40,666 nucleotides of DNA from Neomegalonema sp. (GTDB lineage: Bacteria > Pseudomonadota > Alphaproteobacteria > Rhodobacterales > Rhodobacteraceae). Positions 8,977 to 16,901 of the stretch are shown here, one piece after another. A model generated the notes under the pieces. That model saw only the letters and a list, made by a program, of their open reading frames with translations. It was not told the DNA's origin and did not search any database. The number at the start of each line of letters is the position of its first letter. Within the stretch, counting starts at the first letter, position 1. Both the position numbers and the translations under genes were made by a program. The stretch lies in contig JALEGB010000135.1 in assembly GCA_022760355.1 (NCBI GenBank), positions 1-40,666 on the forward strand, in the 5' to 3' direction.

Positions 8977-10200
8977 TCAGCCCGGCGCCAAGCGACTGCG
9001 GACGACGAACAGCAACAGGCTGGCGATGGCGCTGTAGATCGCCATCGCGACAAACTGCGATTCCAGCGCGATATTCTGATCCAACAACTCTCCCGTCACC
9101 CCAGGGCCCAAAGCGGTCGAGAACACCATCATCGCATGGGCGAAGGATTTGATGCCGCCGATATAGCGCGATCCATAGATCTCCGTGAGGGCCGCCGCAT
9201 GCGCGGAGGCCGCTGTTCCCGCGCAAAGACCGCACAGCGGCATCATAATCACCAGCGCCCAATCGCCGGCATAAGCCGGCGCCAACAGGCCCGCGGCCAT
9301 CGGCAACAGGTAGTAGGGCAAAAGCGCGCGGGCCGAAAACCGGTCGATCAACAGCCCGGCCCCGGCCGCCGCCGCCACCGAAAAGAACGAGAAAATGGGG
9401 TAGGCGGACGCGATCTGCCACGGGCTCCACCCCCTGCTCTCGGCCAGCGCCGACATCTGAAAGAACAGCACCGTCAGAACAAACCCTGGCGCAAGCATCG
9501 CCGGAATCAGCGCATAGAAGCTCCAATGGCGCAGCATTTCGGCGCGGGACCAGTGCCGGCCGCTCCGCCCCGCCGTCTCGACAATTTCGACCTGCTGGCT
9601 TGGCGTCCGCTCATCCCGCAGCAGCCGTCCGAGCAGCGGCAACAACGCCAACAGGATAAACCCTCCCGCCGCCACCCATGCGCCACGCCAACCCGCGATG
9701 CTTGCGACGAACACTGCCACGAACGGAAACAAGGCCTCGCTCGCCGGATAGCCAAAGCCCGCAAGCGCCAACGCCCGCCCCCGATTGCCCGCATACCAAC
9801 GCGCCATACAGGTCTGGCTTAAATGGCTAAACAGACCCTGGCCGCAGAAGCGCAGCCCAAGAAGAGCCAGCGCGAACCAGACGAGGCTGGTCGATGCGGC
9901 GAGCAGGAATGCGCACGCCGCATAAACCAGCCCGCCAACCAGCGCGATGTCGCGCGCTCGATAGCGATCCGCTAACGGCCCGAGCGTCATAACGCCCAGC
10001 CCGCTCAGCACCGTCGCCGCCATATAGAGCTGCCCCCAGTCCCCGTCGCTGAGACCGAATTCCGCGCGAAATTTATCGCCGAAGAACGATAGGAAGAAGG
10101 TTTGGCCAAAGCCTGAGCCGAAGGACAGCAGAAAACCTGCTGCAAGCCAGGCCGCATTGCCCCGCACGAAGGCGAGCGTTGAATTCGGAGATGTGCGCAT
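8977..10200 (-). CDS. Major facilitator superfamily (MFS) permease
   Basis: A 407-residue protein with about twelve hydrophobic helices in two six-helix halves. After helix 2 it has the loop PLADRYRARDIALVGG, the usual MFS motif A region (G-x-x-x-D-R-x-x-R). The length is normal. The gene runs opposite to its neighbours. It converges on the papain-type protease gene with a gap of only 19 bases, and its start faces the 483-base gap before the CHAT operon. The substrate is unknown; helix sequences resemble oxalate/formate-like or monocarboxylate MFS proteins only loosely. It appears functionally unrelated to the flanking signalling genes. Confidence 0.85.
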   Translation of the reverse strand: MRTSPNSTLAFVRGNAAWLAAGFLLSFGSGFGQTFFLSFFGDKFRAEFGLSDGDWGQLYMAATVLSGLGVMTLGPLADRYRARDIALVGGLVYAACAFLLAASTSLVWFALALLGLRFCGQGLFSHLSQTCMARWYAGNRGRALALAGFGYPASEALFPFVAVFVASIAGWRGAWVAAGGFILLALLPLLGRLLRDERTPSQQVEIVETAGRSGRHWSRAEMLRHWSFYALIPAMLAPGFVLTVLFFQMSALAESRGWSPWQIASAYPIFSFFSVAAAAGAGLLIDRFSARALLPYYLLPMAAGLLAPAYAGDWALVIMMPLCGLCAGTAASAHAAALTEIYGSRYIGGIKSFAHAMMVFSTALGPGVTGELLDQNIALESQFVAMAIYSAIASLLLFVVRSRLAPG

Positions 10201-10388
10201 CTCGTCCCCTTATCGGCGGTGGCGGAAATGGGGCCGCTCGCGCCGCAGGGGGCGCCTTTGCAGAACAGCTTTCGCGGCGGAGCATCGTTAGCACGCGCTG
10301 CGTCTTCGGGCTATCGCCGCGCTGGCGACCGGCCAAGGTACGCCTTTAAATCCAAATTGCGCACGATACGTTCGTTCAACGCCGTTTA

Positions 10389-10420
10389 AATGTCCAAAGT
10401 GTTCATCAAAGCTGGACATT
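10389..10420. promoter_or_regulatory. 8-bp inverted repeat AATGTCCA / TGGACATT, candidate operator
   Basis: Perfect 8-bp arms at 10389-10396 and 10413-10420 are separated by 16 bases in the AT-rich part of the MFS/CHAT gap. The spacing suits a dimeric regulator contacting sites about two helical turns apart. No cognate regulator is encoded next to it, so its target gene is unknown. Confidence 0.35.
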
Positions 10421-10445
10421 CAGAATTAATTGTATGCTAGATGGA

Positions 10446-10472
10446 GCATGCAGCAATGCATTCGCTGCATGC
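10446..10472. repeat. 9-bp inverted repeat GCATGCAGC / GCTGCATGC
   Basis: Perfect 9-bp arms at 10446-10454 and 10464-10472 enclose nine bases that contain the small palindrome AATGCATT. It lies 212 bases before the CHAT gene and could form a hairpin in its leader RNA or act as a protein site. No T-run follows on either strand, so it is not an obvious terminator. Confidence 0.45.
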
Positions 10473-10683
10473 ATGACGCGAATATGCGCCGGCCGAGCCG
10501 ACGCCTCATTCGGACAAGCGCCCGACGCGGGAAAAAACACCCGCTACGCGCAGCAAAATTCGAAAGGAACCGCGCAGAACACACCATCCACGCGGTGCAA
10601 GAAAAATTAGAGAAGCCGCGTTCGTCTAAAAAGAAGCTGCGTTCAGCTGTCCGCGACCAACGCAATGCAAACAGGGGGAAAGT

Positions 10684-13650
10684 ATGGCGCTGCCGCCGGG
10701 TATTGCCGCTCAATATCGCACGTTTGTAATGCCGGACCTTGCGCGCGCAGTGCGGCTCGCTCAAGGCTTCATCGAAGGCGAAGCTCTTCCCGATTTCAGC
10801 ACCCTGAGCGACGATACAGTCTGGATGCTGTATCTCCGGCTCAGCGAGCTGCGGATGCTGCATAAAGCCGAGTTTGGCGTTGAAGATCCGCGATTGGAAC
10901 AAGCCCAAGCGCGCGCCGAGGCTGCTCGCGTTGCGCGACAACTGCAGGAACCTGCGCCCGCTTCCGACATGCCGGATATGAACCGGGTGACGCGGGGCCA
11001 AGACGCCCTCGATCGGGCGCGCAAAGCGCTTGCACGCGACGATATCGCCGCCGCGACTGAAGCGCTGGCGCACGCCCGCAGCAGCATCCCCGCGACAAAT
11101 CCAGCCGCCTCCGCCCGGTTGCACATGGATCGGGCTGATCTGGCCTATCAACTGGCCGATTTCGAAGCGGAGCTGTGCAATGCCCGCGATGATTGGCCCG
11201 CCGCCGAAGCAGCGCATCTATCTGCGCTCGAAGCAGCCAAGGTTTGCGACAGGTGGGACCTGCGGAGCCATCGGCGCCTACGCGCCGCCCATGAATACGC
11301 CGAGGATCTGCGCACGCGTAATCCGGATCGTTTCCTCACCGTGATCCGCCCCTATTTTGAGGCCGCGCTGAGCGAGCCGCCGAGCGTCGCCCAGGTTAAT
11401 TTCAAGAACCAGATGATGGCGTTCCATCGTCAAACGCTGGATTGGCCGGCGGCGCTCAACATGCGCGATATGATCGTTGAAGATCTAGCGGCGCTCGGTT
11501 TTCAACGCAGCCAGCGCGGCGACTATTACGATGTCGTCGGCCAATGGATCGCAGCGGCGGAAGCCCGGGGACGCTCCGCCATTGAGCGGGCCAACGCCCT
11601 GAAAGAAGCGTTGCTCGTCTTCGTTGCGATCGAGGCGACCGAGGCGCAAGCACTAGACGACGACCGGGCCGAGCGGCGCATGCAGGCGCTCGACAAACTG
11701 TTCCAGGAACTGCTTGCGGTTGAAATCGCGACGCAAAACGAAGCCAACAGCTATCTTGCTGATGCGCTGGGGGAAACCGGCGTCTTCGTACAGAAACGCC
11801 CCTTCACCATTCCCCATAATCGTAATGACGGGCGAACGTTGTTCGAAGTCGCAATGGCGCGCTACGAGAGGGGCGAACGCTCCGATGAGCTGCGCGGCGA
11901 ATTGCGGACCATCAGCGACAGCGCGTCACTGGACCCTGCATATCGCGGCGAAGCCTATTTGCGCCGCGCATACTGGGCGGAGGAAGAAGGCGCGGCGAGC
12001 GATGCGATCGCCCTCAACGAATTGGCGCATCAAATCGCCAAAGATTTTCGCTTCCTCGAACTCGATGTCCGCTCCCGCCTTCATCGCGCCGTGATGGCCG
12101 CGTCAGCGGGCGATTGGCGCGCGGCCTCAACCTTTGCAGGCGACGCAATTTGCCAGATCGAACATGCGCGCAGCATGCTCCACGCCCCATATGCCGCGAC
12201 CATGTTCATGGCGGACAAATGGAACGCCTATGCGCTCGGCGTAAACGCCGCTCGAAAAATCGGCGATCTGCCGCTGATGCTGAAGCGGATGGAGCTGCTC
12301 AAAGCCCGCGAATTGACCACGCGCCCCGAAGTATTATCCAGTGATGAGGCGGTGGGGCTGCGCGCGGCGCTGGCCACGGCCTCCAAGGCGGCGCGGGCCA
12401 CGACCAACAAACAGGTGCGCGAAACGCTGCAGGCGCGGCGACGGCTCTATTGGGATCAGCTGCAAATCATCCAACCGCGCCCGCCGCTCGAATTCGACGC
12501 GGCCGCCCTGCAAGCGCGGCTGGGCGATAAAGCGACCGCTCTATCCTACTTTATGCTCGATCCCGCCGTTCTGCTGATCACCGTGATTACCGGCGACGCC
12601 ATCCGGGTGGAGCGTCTGGCGATCGAGCCCGACGGCCCGTTCCACCGCGCGCTGTGCAATGTGCGCAAGGCCACGCCGGGCCAACCGGTGCTTGAGATCG
12701 ACGCGGAGGATTTGGCCGCGGCGCTGTTGCCCGAGGCGATCGCGCCGGATATCGCCGCCGCAAAGCAGCTGATCATTTGTCTGCACCAGCGCATTCACGA
12801 CACGCCGATTGCGGCGCTGCCCTGGCGCGGCGCGCCGCTGATCGAACATTGCCCGGTTGGCCTGACGCCGAACCTGACCTGCTTGCTGCGAGATCCGGCC
12901 AAGCAAAACGGGCGCGGCCTGTTCGCGGTGGCGACGCGGGAGGCGACGGGGCCGGATGGCGAGGCGCTGCCGCCGCTCGACGCCGTTGAGCGGGAGGCCC
13001 GCGCGGCGGCGGCGCTGTTCGCGGCGCGAAATGAGCCGGCGCATCTGCGGCTGGGGGAGAATGCGGTTGCGGACTGGATTGACGATCCGTCCACCCGCGC
13101 GGCGGCGGCGGAGGCGCGCGTGCTGCATTTCGGCTTGCATGGCGGCGACGTCGCGGCGCCCGAGCTGGAAAATTTCCCGATGGAATCGAAGCTGTTCTTC
13201 CGCGATGGGCCGCTGGATGGGCTGGATCTCAGCGGGCTGCGGCTGAAATGCGAGCTGGTGGTTCTGGCGGCGTGCTATGCGGCGCGGCGGGCGACCTCGG
13301 CGCGCGGTTTGCCGATGCTGCCGGCGGACACGGTCTATGGGCTGCGCGCGGCGTTTCATCAGGCCGGGGCCGGCGCCATTTTCGGCGCGCTCTGGCCGGC
13401 GGATGATGCGATCACGCCGCGCGTCACTGCGGCTCTCTACGCTGCTCTACAATCTGGACAAACCTTGAACCAAGCGGCGCGCTCTGCAATCTTAACCTAC
13501 TTGGCGGAGGCCGACCCGATTGAGCGGAAAATCCGCTATTGGGGATGCTTCGCCTTGGCGGCATTTGGGCCGGAAGCCTTTGGGCTCACGGGCGCGCCAC
13601 GCAGCAACAGGGAGGTTCGCCGCGCGTCCGCCGGCTCCTCAGGCGTATAG
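10684..13650 (+). CDS. CHAT-domain protease with long helical-repeat (TPR-like) N-terminal region
   Basis: A 988-residue protein. Residues 1 to about 600 are alpha-helical with repeated Ala-rich helix pairs, for example AATEALAHARSSIP and DWPAAEAAHLSALEAAKVCD, fitting TPR-like repeats. The C-terminal part, about 640-970, is a CHAT (caspase HetF associated with TPR) domain. The catalytic histidine is probably H819 in LHFGLHGG and the cysteine C864 in LVVLAACYAA. It is followed by the family motif GAGAIFGALWPADD. CHAT proteases are clan CD enzymes related to caspases and separase, and several act as activated executioners in bacterial immunity (Csx29, CHAT-gasdermin pairs). ATG 10684 follows AGGGGGA. 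Eleven bases after the stop comes a small gene that may encode its partner or substrate. Confidence 0.85.
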   Translation: MALPPGIAAQYRTFVMPDLARAVRLAQGFIEGEALPDFSTLSDDTVWMLYLRLSELRMLHKAEFGVEDPRLEQAQARAEAARVARQLQEPAPASDMPDMNRVTRGQDALDRARKALARDDIAAATEALAHARSSIPATNPAASARLHMDRADLAYQLADFEAELCNARDDWPAAEAAHLSALEAAKVCDRWDLRSHRRLRAAHEYAEDLRTRNPDRFLTVIRPYFEAALSEPPSVAQVNFKNQMMAFHRQTLDWPAALNMRDMIVEDLAALGFQRSQRGDYYDVVGQWIAAAEARGRSAIERANALKEALLVFVAIEATEAQALDDDRAERRMQALDKLFQELLAVEIATQNEANSYLADALGETGVFVQKRPFTIPHNRNDGRTLFEVAMARYERGERSDELRGELRTISDSASLDPAYRGEAYLRRAYWAEEEGAASDAIALNELAHQIAKDFRFLELDVRSRLHRAVMAASAGDWRAASTFAGDAICQIEHARSMLHAPYAATMFMADKWNAYALGVNAARKIGDLPLMLKRMELLKARELTTRPEVLSSDEAVGLRAALATASKAARATTNKQVRETLQARRRLYWDQLQIIQPRPPLEFDAAALQARLGDKATALSYFMLDPAVLLITVITGDAIRVERLAIEPDGPFHRALCNVRKATPGQPVLEIDAEDLAAALLPEAIAPDIAAAKQLIICLHQRIHDTPIAALPWRGAPLIEHCPVGLTPNLTCLLRDPAKQNGRGLFAVATREATGPDGEALPPLDAVEREARAAAALFAARNEPAHLRLGENAVADWIDDPSTRAAAAEARVLHFGLHGGDVAAPELENFPMESKLFFRDGPLDGLDLSGLRLKCELVVLAACYAARRATSARGLPMLPADTVYGLRAAFHQAGAGAIFGALWPADDAITPRVTAALYAALQSGQTLNQAARSAILTYLAEADPIERKIRYWGCFALAAFGPEAFGLTGAPRSNREVRRASAGSSGV

Positions 13651-13661
13651 AGGGGGATGAG

Positions 13662-14105
13662 ATGGCCAAAACAGAGTTGGCTGAAGTCGAGCTGGTGATT
13701 GGCGTGGGCGCTGCGGACAAATCGGCGCAGAGCGCAGCGGCGGATCGGTTGGCGGAGAAGCTGGCGGCGATCGCCAGCGTTGAGGAAGCGCATGCGCGGG
13801 TGAATGACAGCCGGGCGCTGGCCGGCGCCGCCAGCCAGGCGCTGTCATTGGTTGGCGCGCTGGCGTCGATCTCTGGGATCATCACGGTGTTTGTGAAGCT
13901 GAAAGGCGTGGCGGAGACCGTCAATGCGCTGCTCGACATGTTCAAATCGCTCGGATTTGGCGATGACGAGGATGAGAAAGCGAAGGATGAGGCCGGCGAG
14001 GTGCTGGCGAATCTGAAGCCGGAGGAGATTTTCATCCGGGTGGGCCGCCGCCTGGTGCCATTGACTGAGCTGACGGAGGAAGATCTGTCGGAGCTGAGTG
14101 AATGA
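13662..14105 (+). CDS. Small protein with a hydrophobic segment, partner candidate for the CHAT protease
   Basis: A 147-residue protein of unknown family. The start is ATG 13662, directly after AGGGGGATGAG; a longer frame upstream overlaps the CHAT gene and is not used. Residues 1-45 are strand and helix with acidic character. Residues about 50-80 form a hydrophobic, small-residue-rich segment (ALAGAASQALSLVGALAS) that could be one membrane helix or an amphipathic pore-type helix. A very acidic stretch follows (GDDEDEKAKDEAGE), and the tail ends in alternating acidic residues. It sits between the CHAT gene (11 bases upstream) and a secreted protein (4-base overlap), so the three are translated together. 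A protease substrate, regulator or membrane effector is possible, but nothing in the sequence decides this. Confidence 0.7.
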   Translation: MAKTELAEVELVIGVGAADKSAQSAAADRLAEKLAAIASVEEAHARVNDSRALAGAASQALSLVGALASISGIITVFVKLKGVAETVNALLDMFKSLGFGDDEDEKAKDEAGEVLANLKPEEIFIRVGRRLVPLTELTEEDLSELSE

Positions 14106-14635
14106 GCGCGGCTCGCTTAGCGCCGGCCCTCCTCGCCCTGCTCGCGGCGGCGCCGGCGCAGGGGGAGGCGCTGAAGCTGTGCGCGCCGATCCAGGCGCAG
14201 ACGGTCGCTTTTTCCAGCCCCAAAGCGCAGGACCGATTGAGCCTCAGCCTGCGCAGCGCCGATTGCGCGACCAAAGGCGAGATGCGGTTGGAGCTGCGCT
14301 CGGCCGCCGGCGCGCTGCTGTATGAGGATCGCTGGCCGTGGGAGAATTTCTTCGACTATGCGACGGAGAAACCCCGCCCGGCCAAGGCGGCGCTCAGCCA
14401 GGTTCTGCCGACGGTTGAGCCGATGGGGCGGTACCCGGCCGCGGCGGAGATCGCCAGCAACCCCGATGCGGTGGAGGGGGACTTCGCGGTGGTTGGGCCG
14501 GCGAAGCTGTTTGATCGGGCCAGCAAGGGGGGCGATCCGGTGCTGTGCTACCAGACCAGCCCCACGCAGGCGATCTGCGTTTGGTTCGATCCGCGCGCGG
14601 GCCGTGGGATTAAGCTGTTCTCCTATGCGGGCTAG
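14102..14635 (+). CDS. Small secreted protein of unknown function, third gene of CHAT operon
   Basis: A 177-residue protein with a clear Sec signal peptide (ARLAPALLALLAAAPAQG, cleavage near residue 20). The mature part of about 155 residues has four cysteines (in CAPIQ, DCATKG, LCYQ and ICVWF) that could form two disulphides in the periplasm. The rest is predicted strand-rich, ending in IKLFSYAG. The start codon overlaps the stop of the preceding gene (ATGA at 14102-14105), so translation is coupled. No family was recognised. Its link to a cytosolic CHAT protease is unclear; it may monitor or respond to an envelope condition. Confidence 0.75.
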   Translation: MSAARLAPALLALLAAAPAQGEALKLCAPIQAQTVAFSSPKAQDRLSLSLRSADCATKGEMRLELRSAAGALLYEDRWPWENFFDYATEKPRPAKAALSQVLPTVEPMGRYPAAAEIASNPDAVEGDFAVVGPAKLFDRASKGGDPVLCYQTSPTQAICVWFDPRAGRGIKLFSYAG

Positions 14636-14687
14636 GCGCCGCCGCGCGCCGCGCCGCGCCGCAGACCCTGCGCATTTGGGAAGCCGT

Positions 14688-14714
14688 AAAGGGAAAAAGG
14701 GTAAGAATAATCCC
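14688..14714 (-). repeat. 3' tail repeat, copy 1 (after the TIR gene)
   Basis: A 27-base element, reading on the plus strand AAAGGG, five A, GGGTAAGAATAATCCC, lies just beyond the TIR-SUMF1 stop. The same element, with six A instead of five, follows the caspase-SUMF1 gene at 16829-16856. Looser similarity (GGAAGC) extends past it. This marks the duplication as reaching beyond the coding region. It has no hairpin of its own, so it is not a standard terminator. Confidence 0.75.
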
Positions 14715-14717
14715 GCC

Positions 14718-16748
14718 TCACGACGGAATTATCGTCCGGGCAACGCGGAACCCGATGAGCCCATATCGGACGGACCGAGGGTAGCTAAAGCGGCGCGCGG
14801 AGCGCAACCAGTAGGGATTGTTGTACCACGAGCCGCCGCGAAGAACGGCATAGGAACAATTCCCTCCTGACGCCGCCATCCAAGCCGATCCATCCGTTGG
14901 AGCCCCTTTGTAGGAGCCGTGCCAACAGTCCTGAACCCACTCCCAAACATTGCCATGCACATCATAAAGGCCCCAAGGGTTGGGCTTGAAAGACCCAACC
15001 GCCAGCGTCTTCCGGCGATAGACGCCCGTAGGCGAGCCGTCATAACTAATTTCGGCGTCGTAATTCGCTTTATCCGCTGAAATTTTGTCCGTGAAGCTGA
15101 ACGGACCCCGCGTCCCCGCCCGCGCCGCATATTCCCACTCAGCCTCGGAGGGCAGGCGATAGGGCGATCCCGGGACCTTCGAGTTCAGCCAATCCAGAAA
15201 CCCGCCTGCGCCGGTGATATCGTCCCAGGACACGTTGGTCACCGGCCGCTTGCCGCGGCCCCAGCCCATATCCTTCGGTTTTGGATTGCTGCGACAATAG
15301 CCCTCGGCCGCGCATCTGTCCCACTGTTCAAAAGTGATCTCATATTTGCCGATCGCGAAGCGCTTGATCGCCACCCGCCGCTGCGGCCCTTCATCCTCGT
15401 CGCGCTTAAGCTCGGTCTTCGGCGAGCCCATCAGGAAGGAACCGGCGGGAATCGCCACCATCTCCGGGCAGGCGGCGCATTCGGTAAAGCTTTCCAAATC
15501 CTTGAAGCTGGATATCGGCGGGGCGATCGGCTTAAGCGCCGCCCGATAGCGCACCGCCAGCGCCAACGCGTCGAGCGTCGCCTGATCCGCGGCGCCGCTC
15601 GCGTCGATGTGCGCCGCTTTCTGAAACGCCGTCAGCGCCGCCTCGGTTTTGGCGCCGGCGACCCCGTCCACCTCGCCGATATCATAGCCGAGCGCCTTCA
15701 GCGCCGTCTGCGCCGCCCGTATTCGCGCCGCCGCATCGGAGGGCGGCGCTGCGAACAGCTCCACCGGCGCCACCGCCCGCACCCGCGCCAGCTGCGCTTC
15801 CGCCGCCTTTAGTTTCTCATCCGCCGCCTTTAGCTTCGCTTCCGCCGCCTCAAGCGCCGACGCCGCGGATTTTTGCGCCGCCGACGCCTCCTTCAATGCG
15901 CCCGCAAGCGCCTCCCGCCGCGCCTCCAGCGCTTTGATCCGCGCGCCAGCCGCGCCCGCCCCCGCCTTCGCCGCGTCGCGCGCCTTTTCCAGATCCGCCT
16001 GCACCGCCCGCAAGGCGGCGCCCAACCGGGCGACTTCCTTGCGCGCCGCGTCCCGCGCCGCCGCCGCATCCGTCAGCTTCGCTTCCGCAGCGCCCCGCGC
16101 CTTTTCCTCCCGCCCCAGCTGAGCCCGCAACGCCGCCGTCGCCGCCGAGCGATCCGCCGGCGCCAGGCCAGGGGGCGCCAGATCCGCGGCGCGATAGGCG
16201 TAGGGCCCCAGCGCCGCGCCGGCGCCCAGCGCGACCAACGCCGTCGCCGCCACCATCGGCCAGCGCCGCTTCCCCGGCTTCAGCTTCGCCTGCACCGCTT
16301 TGATCAGCTCCTCCGCATCCTGCCGATAGGACTGGCTGCGGAAATGCGCCGCCTGCGCGTCATGCAATCGGCGCAACGGCCGCGGCAGCGCCTGCTCATC
16401 GGGCAGCGCCTCCCGATTCATCAGCACGGGGATCAGATCAATCTTGCGTTGCAGGGCGGTCATGATCTCAAACCGGACGAAATCATCCGCCTTCTCCAAC
16501 CGCCGCGGCCGGTCGGGGCTGGTCTCGTCGACCACATCCTCCCACCCAGGCGGGATCAGCACCAGCATCACCGCGCTGCCCTGCACCTGGCGCTCGAGCT
16601 CATGGAACCAGTCGGAGCCGGGGGTGAGCCCATGCACATCGAGATACACCCGCTTCTCACCAAATCGCTTTTCCAAGAAGCCATGCAGAAGCTGCGCCTC
16701 CGCCAAGCTCAGGCTTTTCCGGTAATTGATGAAAATCTTGCCGGCCAT
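14718..16748 (-). CDS. TIR receptor: TIR - membrane helix - coiled coil - PG-binding - SUMF1/FGE-like domain
   Basis: A 676-residue multidomain protein. Residues 1-155 form a TIR domain: KIFINYRKS at the N terminus, the VYLDVHGLTPGSDW loop and E94 in DDFVRFEIM, at the position of the NADase glutamate. A membrane helix follows at about 163-187. Residues 205-325 are Ala/Lys/Glu-rich coiled coil. Residues 335-398 fit a PG_binding_1-type domain (AQTALKALGYDIGEVDG). Residues 423-676 form an FGE/SUMF1-like domain (MVAIPAGSFLMGS, YRLPSEAEWEYAARAG, WGLYDVHGNVWEW, RGGSW, GFRVAR). There is no cysteine after RGGSW, so formylglycine chemistry is unlikely and a binding role is more plausible. The predicted topology puts TIR in the cytosol and the rest in the periplasm. 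The ATG follows GAGGGG. It lies 153 bases downstream of the caspase gene, in the same direction. Confidence 0.9.
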   Translation of the reverse strand: MAGKIFINYRKSLSLAEAQLLHGFLEKRFGEKRVYLDVHGLTPGSDWFHELERQVQGSAVMLVLIPPGWEDVVDETSPDRPRRLEKADDFVRFEIMTALQRKIDLIPVLMNREALPDEQALPRPLRRLHDAQAAHFRSQSYRQDAEELIKAVQAKLKPGKRRWPMVAATALVALGAGAALGPYAYRAADLAPPGLAPADRSAATAALRAQLGREEKARGAAEAKLTDAAAARDAARKEVARLGAALRAVQADLEKARDAAKAGAGAAGARIKALEARREALAGALKEASAAQKSAASALEAAEAKLKAADEKLKAAEAQLARVRAVAPVELFAAPPSDAAARIRAAQTALKALGYDIGEVDGVAGAKTEAALTAFQKAAHIDASGAADQATLDALALAVRYRAALKPIAPPISSFKDLESFTECAACPEMVAIPAGSFLMGSPKTELKRDEDEGPQRRVAIKRFAIGKYEITFEQWDRCAAEGYCRSNPKPKDMGWGRGKRPVTNVSWDDITGAGGFLDWLNSKVPGSPYRLPSEAEWEYAARAGTRGPFSFTDKISADKANYDAEISYDGSPTGVYRRKTLAVGSFKPNPWGLYDVHGNVWEWVQDCWHGSYKGAPTDGSAWMAASGGNCSYAVLRGGSWYNNPYWLRSARRFSYPRSVRYGLIGFRVARTIIPS
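14754..14825 (-). other. Focal variable segment of the TIR gene SUMF1 domain
   Basis: It encodes residues 642-665: YNNPYW, then invariant LRSA, then RRFSYPRSVRYGLI. Immediately before is RGGSW and immediately after GFRVARTIIP, both shared with the caspase protein. The aligned segment there is GSIALG-LRSA-LRHRNLRAIRNGGY. The segments have equal length but only 4 of 20 variable residues are identical, whereas the rest of the domain is near-identical. The 3' flank encoding FRVARTIIP is base-for-base identical in both genes. Confidence 0.85.
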
Positions 16749-16828
16749 CGACCGCGCCCCCCTCGCCGTGACGCGCCGACCTTACGCGCGCACGCGGCGG
16801 TGGACAAGGTTCGACGCATGGAAGCGGG

Positions 16829-16856
16829 AAAGGGAAAAAAGGGTAAGAATAATCCC
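16829..16856 (-). repeat. 3' tail repeat, copy 2 (after the caspase gene)
   Basis: A 28-base match to copy 1 at 14688-14714, with one extra A in the A-run. In this copy 45 bases containing a perfect hairpin separate the tail from the caspase stop, whereas only three bases separate copy 1 from the TIR stop. The two loci therefore differ by an insertion or deletion exactly between coding end and tail. Confidence 0.75.
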
Positions 16857-16868
16857 TGTGGGGGCGAT

Positions 16869-16890
16869 CATATCGAACCTGTTCGATATG
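16869..16890 (-). repeat. Perfect 10-bp hairpin just downstream of the caspase-SUMF1 gene
   Basis: Arms CATATCGAAC (16869-16878) and GTTCGATATG (16881-16890) are perfect inverted repeats with two bases between them. It starts 11 bases after the caspase stop codon. It is not followed by a T-run on the minus strand, so it is a poor intrinsic terminator. The TIR copy of the locus lacks it. Short hairpins or cruciforms just downstream of a variable region are known cis elements of diversity-generating retroelements; a simple RNA stabiliser is the plain alternative. Confidence 0.8.
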
Positions 16891-16901
16891 AAAGCTCGGC
16901 G

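Larger units (their letters stand above)
10201..10683. other. 483-base intergenic region between divergent MFS and CHAT genes
   Basis: I see no convincing gene here. Open frames that cross the region have an Arg/Lys-rich composition typical of non-coding frames and lack good ribosome sites. The middle (about 10340-10480) is more AT-rich than its surroundings and carries two inverted repeats listed separately, so it probably holds the promoters for both divergent genes. Near the CHAT start there is an imperfect direct repeat (10612-10624 and 10633-10645), and AGGGGGA precedes the CHAT ATG. Confidence 0.6.

Noticed and set aside
8917..9822. Long plus-strand open frame across the MFS gene
   Set aside because: It is antisense to a clear 12-helix permease and has the Arg/Gln/His-rich composition of a shadow frame.
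10430..10729. Open frame of 99 codons in the gap before the CHAT gene
   Set aside because: It is Arg/Lys-rich, has no good ribosome site, contains the inverted repeat at its start and overlaps the CHAT start in another frame.
16869..16890. Intrinsic terminator after the caspase gene
   Set aside because: The stem is perfect but no U-run follows it on the minus strand.
14636..16901. A DGR template repeat or reverse transcriptase near the variable SUMF1 genes
   Set aside because: By eye, the invariant 3' flank occurs only twice, both times in coding genes, and no protein in the window has reverse-transcriptase motifs. A retroelement can only be proposed to act from outside the window.
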